NCBI RefSeq assembly: GCF_004684905.1
Contig: NZ_SRJC01000004.1
Span: forward strand, 1-64,000
Direction of reading: 5' to 3'
Source: Halobacillus salinus
GTDB lineage: Bacteria > Bacillota > Bacilli > Bacillales > Halobacillaceae
Length of the DNA stretch: 64,000 nt
In this document: in pieces, positions 59,532-64,000 of the stretch
Numbering within the stretch: position 1 is the stretch's first letter
Layout of the letters: every line of letters starts with the position of its first letter
Translations under genes and position numbers: made by a program
Notes under the pieces: generated by a model
Told to the model about the DNA's origin: nothing
The model's input: only the letters and a program-made list of their open reading frames with translations
Database searches by the model: none

Positions 59532-60413
59532 TTATGGAACGAGAACTTGAATATGGGAAGGGAGCACTTCTGCCGTTACAGGGAGAGAGTCCCCTTCCTC
59601 TCCGTCTACATTCGTCATCAGCTCTTCTTTAGAAGTCACTTTTATTTTCGAAGATGTAAAGTATTCGACATCTGCCTCATCCCTCAAGTTTCCACGCAAA
59701 ATGGAGGTGATGATCGTCGCCATCCGGACAAGGTTTACTTGTTTGATGATATACCCGTGCAATACCCCATCATTCACCTCTGCCTCGGGAGATAACTTTT
59801 CAAATCCAGCCGTGGAATTGGTCAATGCCGCCAGAAACAAGAATGAATCTCCTTCCCAAACGCCATTATCATGTTCGATGCGGAGTGGATAGCTCCGATG
59901 AGCAGTTAATGTCTTGAACCCTTCCATAACGTAAGCGAACGAACCGAACTTTGTTTTCTGGTCGGGCGTCACTTCATAGGTTGCCTCTGCAACCGCACCG
60001 ACGGCGAAGATATTGACGAAATACCTATCGTTGAAGCGACCGATATCCACATCTTTTATTTGATCCGAGTAGAGCGTTTCTACCGCTTCTTCCGGCTCGA
60101 GTGGTATGTTCAAAGCGCGGGCAAAGTCATTGACGGTGCCAAGTGGGATGATGGCGAGAAGCGGTCTGTGCTCCTGGTCGACCATCCCGTTGATCGTTTC
60201 ATTTAACGTTCCATCTCCGCCCATAGAGACAACGAGATCGAACTCATCCTTACATGCACTCTGACAATACTTCGTGGCATCGAGTTCCTTTTCCGTTTGT
60301 GCAACCTTCACTTGATACGATTTTTCAGCTAAGATCTTTTCGATTTTCTCGACATAGTCCAAAGCTTCTTCTTTTCCCGAAGAAGGATTGACTATGAGCA
60401 TCGCTCTTTTCAC
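59532..60413 (-). CDS. Diacylglycerol kinase family lipid kinase (YegS/DgkB type)
   Basis: 293 residues. MLIVNPSSGKE at 5-15, GGDGTLNETINGM near 66-78 and PLGTVNDFARAL near 92-103 are the family motifs. It phosphorylates diacylglycerol or a similar lipid. GTG start with AAGGGGATGGGG upstream. Paralogue of the kinase at 30174. Confidence 0.9.
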   Translation of the reverse strand: MKRAMLIVNPSSGKEEALDYVEKIEKILAEKSYQVKVAQTEKELDATKYCQSACKDEFDLVVSMGGDGTLNETINGMVDQEHRPLLAIIPLGTVNDFARALNIPLEPEEAVETLYSDQIKDVDIGRFNDRYFVNIFAVGAVAEATYEVTPDQKTKFGSFAYVMEGFKTLTAHRSYPLRIEHDNGVWEGDSFLFLAALTNSTAGFEKLSPEAEVNDGVLHGYIIKQVNLVRMATIITSILRGNLRDEADVEYFTSSKIKVTSKEELMTNVDGEEGDSLPVTAEVLPSHIQVLVP

Positions 60414-60465
60414 GACCCCATCCCCTTTGAAAAAACACTATATCTACATGTATTCAAATTCCGTC

Positions 60466-60945
60466 TTAACATGATGACGATTTGGGATTCCAACTATACA
60501 ACGTGTTCATAGGCGTAAATCCGATCTCTTCGAAAAAGGCTTCGGCCCTTGGATAACCAGACAGCAGATTCAAGCGCACTCCTGTTACTTCCTGCTTTGT
60601 CATCCATTCCATCAACGCTTCACATAACGCTGTACCTACACCTTCCCTACGATAGAATTCATCAACAAAAATTTCCTCGACACAACCACATCGCGTGCCA
60701 TCCTCTTGTTGTTTCGTTGTCCCCAGTATATATCCAATGACTTCCCCTTCCCGCTCAGCAATGAGAAGACGCTGCTTATGATCATTCGCAAACAATTGAT
60801 CAGCGGCCCAGAATTTCCTTTCTTTCAATTGTTCCTGACCAGATGGATCAGAGGAACGATTTTTCATGACTAAACGTTCATGCTCAATCGCATACCTAGT
60901 AAAATACATCAAATCCTTATCTTTTGGTTCACGAATGATGGTCAC
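60466..60945 (-). CDS. GNAT family N-acetyltransferase
   Basis: 159 residues. Acetyl-CoA-binding motif A is VDEFYRREGVGTALCEALMEW near 94-114; motif B with GYPRAEAFFEEIGFTPM near 130. Substrate unknown. GTG start at 60945 with GAGGAGG about 7 nt upstream. It is 14 nt downstream of the next GNAT-like gene, so the two form an operon. Confidence 0.88.
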   Translation of the reverse strand: MTIIREPKDKDLMYFTRYAIEHERLVMKNRSSDPSGQEQLKERKFWAADQLFANDHKQRLLIAEREGEVIGYILGTTKQQEDGTRCGCVEEIFVDEFYRREGVGTALCEALMEWMTKQEVTGVRLNLLSGYPRAEAFFEEIGFTPMNTLYSWNPKSSSC

Positions 60946-60959
60946 GACTAGTCCTCCTC

Positions 60960-61235
60960 TTACTTTTCTTTCATGACGACCTGATACTCCGGTGTGTCCT
61001 TCATGACTTCATAGGCGAATGGACACGCCGGGTCGATGATCAATTTATGTTTCCTTGCATAATTAACAGCATGATCGATAAGGTCCGTGCCAAGCCCCTG
61101 ATTGCGGTGATCCGGGTCGACGACGGTACTAGTAATTATCATTTCTCCGTCCTGTTCTTCGAAAGCCAGATGAGCCATCGGCTCTTCCTCATCACCGATG
61201 TACAAAAGATTTTTCTTTTCCTGAATATCACTCAT
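60960..61235 (-). CDS. YjdJ-type short GNAT-like protein
   Basis: 91 residues with TSTVVDPDHRNQGLGTDLIDHAVNYARKHKL split over about 42-72 and the conserved DPACPFAYEVMKDTPEY near the end. This is the minimal GCN5-related (Gnat_YjdJ) fold; family members acetylate small molecules or proteins. ATG at 61235 with AAGGAGGG 6 nt upstream. Confidence 0.88.
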   Translation of the reverse strand: MSDIQEKKNLLYIGDEEEPMAHLAFEEQDGEMIITSTVVDPDHRNQGLGTDLIDHAVNYARKHKLIIDPACPFAYEVMKDTPEYQVVMKEK

Positions 61236-61415
61236 CAAACTCCCTCCTTCCTCTATCACCATACCCGTTCTTTTTCAAGGCTATGCTTGAATAGGGGAAA
61301 TGAAGCAACTTTTAGGAAAAATGGAACATAGTTACCTGCCTCATTTCAGCTCCATCTTATTATGTACAAAAATGAATGGTCCGTTCACTTAGGTTTAGTG
61401 ATTCTTTTCAACAGA

Positions 61416-61453
61416 ATAAAAAACCGCCTGTCCCTTCAGATGGACAGGCGGTT
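61416..61453 (-). terminator. Terminator of the cstA operon
   Basis: Minus strand GGACAGGCGGTT-type stem (AACCGCCTGTCC / GGACAGGCGGTT), then six Ts. Confidence 0.92.
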
Positions 61454-61456
61454 CTA

Positions 61457-61603
61457 TCAAATAATCATCCATATGGTTACGAAACAAACAATCAATACAC
61501 TACTTACTTTGAGCCAGACAGGAAGCGTATCTTTACCACTCTGGTTAATCTGTTCTTCCTGTTCTCTCACCTGTTTGTATTGATTAGGATTGCAGCACCC
61601 CAT
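61457..61603 (-). CDS. Small membrane protein overlapping cstA
   Basis: 48 residues starting MGCCNPNQYKQVREQEEQ, then one membrane segment near 30-48 (WLKVSSVLIVCFVTIWMII). Its ATG overlaps the cstA stop (TGATG), and the operon terminator begins 4 nt past its stop. The overlap and the membrane segment support a real gene translated by coupling. The two cysteines at 3-4 are notable. I do not know its family; E. coli cstA has a different small partner, ybdD. Confidence 0.75.
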   Translation of the reverse strand: MGCCNPNQYKQVREQEEQINQSGKDTLPVWLKVSSVLIVCFVTIWMII

Positions 61604-63045
61604 CAGGCTGTCGGCTTAAGTTCTTCTTCAAGCGGAATATTTTTGTTCAATCCGCGACGAGCGGCAATGAAGAAGACCGTAACGATCACGACAGTTATGA
61701 CTGCAGCTAATGGATACGTAACACTCCAAGGTAGCCTGAAGCCGATATCTGCATTCAAGATATACGAGAATGTAGCCATTGTCATAAATGTTGCTGGTAT
61801 TGCGGCAATCCAGTAATTTTTCTTAGATAAGAACAGATACATCGCTCCTACCCAAAGGGCAATCACTGCTGTAGATTGGTTCGCCCAAGAGAAATATCTC
61901 CACAATAGCGTAAAGTCGATACGAGTAAGGGCAAAGGAAATCACGAACATCGGAATAGCGATCCACATACGATTTGCTACTTTGCGTTGTGAAATGTTCA
62001 AGTAATCGGCAATGATCATACGTGCACTACGGAATGCTGTGTCACCGGATGTGATCGGAAGAATGATGACACCAATGACAGCAAGTGTACCACCGACAGC
62101 ACCAAGCATGCTGATGGATACTTCACTTACTACGTTCGCTGGTCCACCGTTCGCTAGGACTTCATTCAATCCAGCGGAACCGTTGAACAAGCTCATCGCA
62201 GCAGCAGCCCAGATCATCGCAATGATACCTTCTGCAATCATCATACCGTAGAAGATACGGCGACCTTGTTTCTCTTGTTGTGTCGTACGAGAAATGATCG
62301 GAGACTGTGTCGCATGGAAACCAGACAGCGCACCACAAGAAATCGTCAAGAATAATAGTGGGAAGATCGCTGCTCCACCTGGGTGCATGTTCTCAAGTGT
62401 CATCTCAGGAATTGGTGCACCTGTTACGATAAGAGATACCCCAACTCCTAAGGCACTGATTAATAGTAGGGCACCGAAAATCGGGTAGAAACGACCGATG
62501 ATTTTATCAATCGGTAACATCGTTGCAAGCAGATAGTAAACGAATATCGCGCCTAGAATGATAGGAAGCGCAAGCCAGCTAGACGTCATATTATAAATCA
62601 AGTCAGCAGGTGCTGTGACGAATACGGTACCAACCAACACGAGCAGCAGAATGGCAAAACCGTTCACCACGTGCTTCATCACTTTCCCTAAGAACTTCCC
62701 AGCAAGTTCCGGCAGGTGAGCACCTCGGTTACGAATCGAGATCATACCTGTTAAGTAATCGTGAACCGCACCGGCAAAAATAGAACCTAAAACAATCCAT
62801 AGAAAGGCGACCGGACCATAGAGCGCGCCCAAGATCGGGCCGAAAATCGGGCCGACACCGGCGATATTCAATAATTGAATAAGTGCATTTCTTTTCTGCC
62901 CCATCGGGAGATAGTCTACTCCGTCGCTGTGAGAGTAAGCAGGTGTCGGACGCTTCTTATTAACGCCGAACACTTTTTCAACATATTTACCATACGTAAA
63001 ATAACCAACAATTAAGAGTGCAATACTGACTAGAAAGGTAATCAT
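61603..63045 (-). CDS. cstA: CstA-family carbon starvation / pyruvate transporter
   Basis: 480 residues, about thirteen membrane segments. Family motifs GPIFGPILGALYGPVAFLW and GAVHDYLTGMISIRNRG near 63-105, and GFHATQSPIISRTTQQE near 243-259. This shorter Gram-positive form is related to BtsT/CstA, which import pyruvate or peptides. AAGGAGG lies 7-8 nt before the ATG. A perfect cre site and a LytTR-type direct repeat lie upstream; the LytTR regulator gene is next door. Confidence 0.93.
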   Translation of the reverse strand: MITFLVSIALLIVGYFTYGKYVEKVFGVNKKRPTPAYSHSDGVDYLPMGQKRNALIQLLNIAGVGPIFGPILGALYGPVAFLWIVLGSIFAGAVHDYLTGMISIRNRGAHLPELAGKFLGKVMKHVVNGFAILLLVLVGTVFVTAPADLIYNMTSSWLALPIILGAIFVYYLLATMLPIDKIIGRFYPIFGALLLISALGVGVSLIVTGAPIPEMTLENMHPGGAAIFPLLFLTISCGALSGFHATQSPIISRTTQQEKQGRRIFYGMMIAEGIIAMIWAAAAMSLFNGSAGLNEVLANGGPANVVSEVSISMLGAVGGTLAVIGVIILPITSGDTAFRSARMIIADYLNISQRKVANRMWIAIPMFVISFALTRIDFTLLWRYFSWANQSTAVIALWVGAMYLFLSKKNYWIAAIPATFMTMATFSYILNADIGFRLPWSVTYPLAAVITVVIVTVFFIAARRGLNKNIPLEEELKPTA

Positions 63046-63069
63046 GTAAGGTTCCTCCTTCGTTCTCTT

Positions 63070-63083
63070 TGTAATCGCTTACA
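63070..63083 (-). promoter_or_regulatory. cre site (CcpA operator) of cstA
   Basis: TGTAATCGCTTACA matches the cre consensus TGWAANCGNTNWCA at every defined base and lies 25 bp before the cstA start, so CcpA should repress cstA when glucose is present. Confidence 0.88.
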
Positions 63084-63124
63084 CAAAGAATACCAAGATA
63101 CCGCTTACATGTGTCCGTTTTGTG

Positions 63125-63156
63125 ACTAAGATGTCGTAAGGAGCGATTAAGATGCC
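63125..63156 (-). promoter_or_regulatory. Direct repeat, candidate LytTR regulator site
   Basis: Minus strand GGCATCTTAAT (63146-63156) and GACATCTTAGT (63125-63135), starts 21 bp apart. LytTR regulators bind such direct repeats two helix turns apart; E. coli YpdB binds GGCATTTCAT repeated with the same spacing. Confidence 0.7.
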
Positions 63157-63204
63157 GCTCCAGACGATTGAAATGATAGATTGCTAATTCCGCAAATAAA
63201 AATG

Positions 63205-63231
63205 CCTACCAGCACGAAACGTGCTGATAGG
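63205..63231 (-). terminator. Terminator of the LytTR regulator gene
   Basis: Minus strand CCTATCAGCACG, TTT loop, CGTGCTGGTAGG, then CATTTTTAT. Confidence 0.85.
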
Positions 63232-63234
63232 ACT

Positions 63235-63957
63235 TTATAGTTCCAGCTCTTCCCTAAGTCCTCTTACATAGTTACGACTTACTGAAAGTTTCTCCTCACG
63301 CCCACAAAGCTCCAGTTGATAAGCTCCGTTGAACCACGGCGTCAGCCTCTCGATGTAATGCAAATTGACGAGATAACTTTTATGGATTCTGAAAAACGAG
63401 AAGCCTTTCAACCGCGCTTCCACTTCCTTAAGCGACCACTTCGTTTCGTAGACACGTTGTTTCGTCACGATCTTCGTCAAGCGATCTTCCCGGTACACAT
63501 ACATCACATCTTCAGGGTCAAGATAGTGAATGTCATCTTCACTTTCCACTGCCAACTTAGACGGCTTGGTACCTTCTACCACCTGATCTTCCGGTGCGAA
63601 CTTCTTCTCCAGCCGAGCAATGGCATCTGCCAGTCGTTCCTCTTCATAAGGTTTAAGCAGGTAGTCGACCGCTTCATGACGGAACGCTTCTACAGCAAAG
63701 TCCGGATAAGCCGTCGCGAAGATGATGCTCGGCACTTTCTTTAGTTCCTGTACATTCTTGGCTACTTCCATTCCGTCCATCTTCGGCATTTCCACATCGA
63801 GAAACAGCACATCAGGCTGAAGTTGGATTGTCTTCATGATAGCAGCCTCTCCTGAATCCGCTTCACCAATCACATCGACCGTATCGTATTTAGCCAATAA
63901 GTAAGTCAGCTCATCCCGACTGAACCGCTCATCATCTACGACAAGTGCTTTGATCAT
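63235..63957 (-). CDS. LytTR-family response regulator
   Basis: 240 residues. Receiver domain with phospho-acceptor D54 in VLFLDVEMPKMDG and the conserved Lys in LLKPYEEE near 102; LytTR DNA-binding domain from about 135 (VMYVYREDRLTKIVTKQ, FFRIHKSYLVNLHYIE). It likely activates cstA in response to external pyruvate or carbon state, like LytT/BtsR (inference). Its ATG overlaps the stop of the kinase gene upstream. Confidence 0.93.
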   Translation of the reverse strand: MIKALVVDDERFSRDELTYLLAKYDTVDVIGEADSGEAAIMKTIQLQPDVLFLDVEMPKMDGMEVAKNVQELKKVPSIIFATAYPDFAVEAFRHEAVDYLLKPYEEERLADAIARLEKKFAPEDQVVEGTKPSKLAVESEDDIHYLDPEDVMYVYREDRLTKIVTKQRVYETKWSLKEVEARLKGFSFFRIHKSYLVNLHYIERLTPWFNGAYQLELCGREEKLSVSRNYVRGLREELEL

Positions 63958-64000
63958 ACGGACACCTCCTTAGTATGAAAAGGAATGACAAAGGAAATCG
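63954..64000 (-). CDS. C-terminus of a LytS-type sensor histidine kinase (partial)
   Basis: Only the last 14 codons are in the window (ISFVIPFHTKEVSV). The stop TGA overlaps the start of the response regulator (ATGA). The F-x-IPF pattern suits the end of a histidine kinase ATPase domain, and a lytS-lytT gene order is usual. The rest lies beyond the right edge. Confidence 0.7.
   Translation of the reverse strand, partial: ISFVIPFHTKEVSV

Noticed and set aside
61376-61816. 146-codon plus-strand ORF opposite cstA
   Set aside because: Shadow of the cstA 3' end, the small partner gene and the terminator; no ribosome site.

Overview
The window looks like chromosome of a low-to-mid GC Gram-positive Bacillaceae, most likely a moderately halophilic relative of Halobacillus or Virgibacillus. 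The signs are strong AGGAGG ribosome sites, many GTG and TTG starts, a full Bacillus-type sigma-B (rsb) operon, ndoA/ndoAI-alr-acpS synteny, the sporulation gene cmpA, a BCCT betaine transporter and acidic proteins. The genus is inferred; no phage, transposase, CRISPR array or plasmid gene was seen.

Layout. 1-1490: 5' end of a 16S rRNA gene preceded by twelve tRNA genes, all on the minus strand behind one promoter. 1683-15871: a Bacillus-like core block with sprT, cmpA (36 codons, plus strand), tex, rsbR-S-T-U-V-W-sigB-rsbX with an internal sigma-B promoter, the toxin-antitoxin pair ndoAI-ndoA, alr, a LolA-like lipoprotein, the nnrE-nnrD fusion, acpS and a rhomboid protease. 15941-18882: an ECF sigma factor with two membrane proteins of unknown job. 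19129-25590: cshA behind a leader hairpin, an EamA transporter, DegV, an MFS transporter with an alpha/beta hydrolase, and YppG. 25617-34197: a glutaredoxin-like gene behind a sigma-B promoter, an ABC-F gene with a leader peptide and attenuator, two MarR regulators, a MATE pump, methyltransferase, VOC protein, lipid kinase and a membrane protein. 34468-42636: a membrane protein/adaptor pair, luciferase-like oxidoreductase, BMP lipoprotein plus chemoreceptor, VOC, cupin, DUF2164 and FMN-binding proteins. 43381-47848: a Ynj-like ABC transporter with split permeases and a TVP38 protein in one overlapping operon. 47880-53590: FAD oxidoreductase, thioredoxin-like protein, DUF368, OpuD-like transporter and DUF2254.

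The most interesting locus is 53713-55110. It holds an AimR-like (RRNPP-type) peptide receptor that seems to lack the DNA-binding domain, followed by a secreted propeptide carrying the same octapeptide twice, the second copy at its exact C-terminus. The operon has its own terminator and no phage genes nearby, so it is a candidate undescribed chromosomal peptide-signalling system.

55217-64000 holds housekeeping and stress genes (ohr with a sigma-B-like promoter, a near-perfect parS site, a lytic transglycosylase, a second lipid kinase, GNATs). It ends with cstA plus a hidden 48-residue partner under a perfect cre site and a 21-bp direct repeat that suits the LytTR regulator encoded next door; the sensor kinase runs off the right edge.

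Three 121-124 bp palindromic elements with a shared core but different, self-complementary arms lie at 22879, 29620 and 50403. Sigma-B-type promoters precede rsbV, the glutaredoxin gene, the opuD-like gene and ohr, so the sigma factor and several likely targets sit in the same window.
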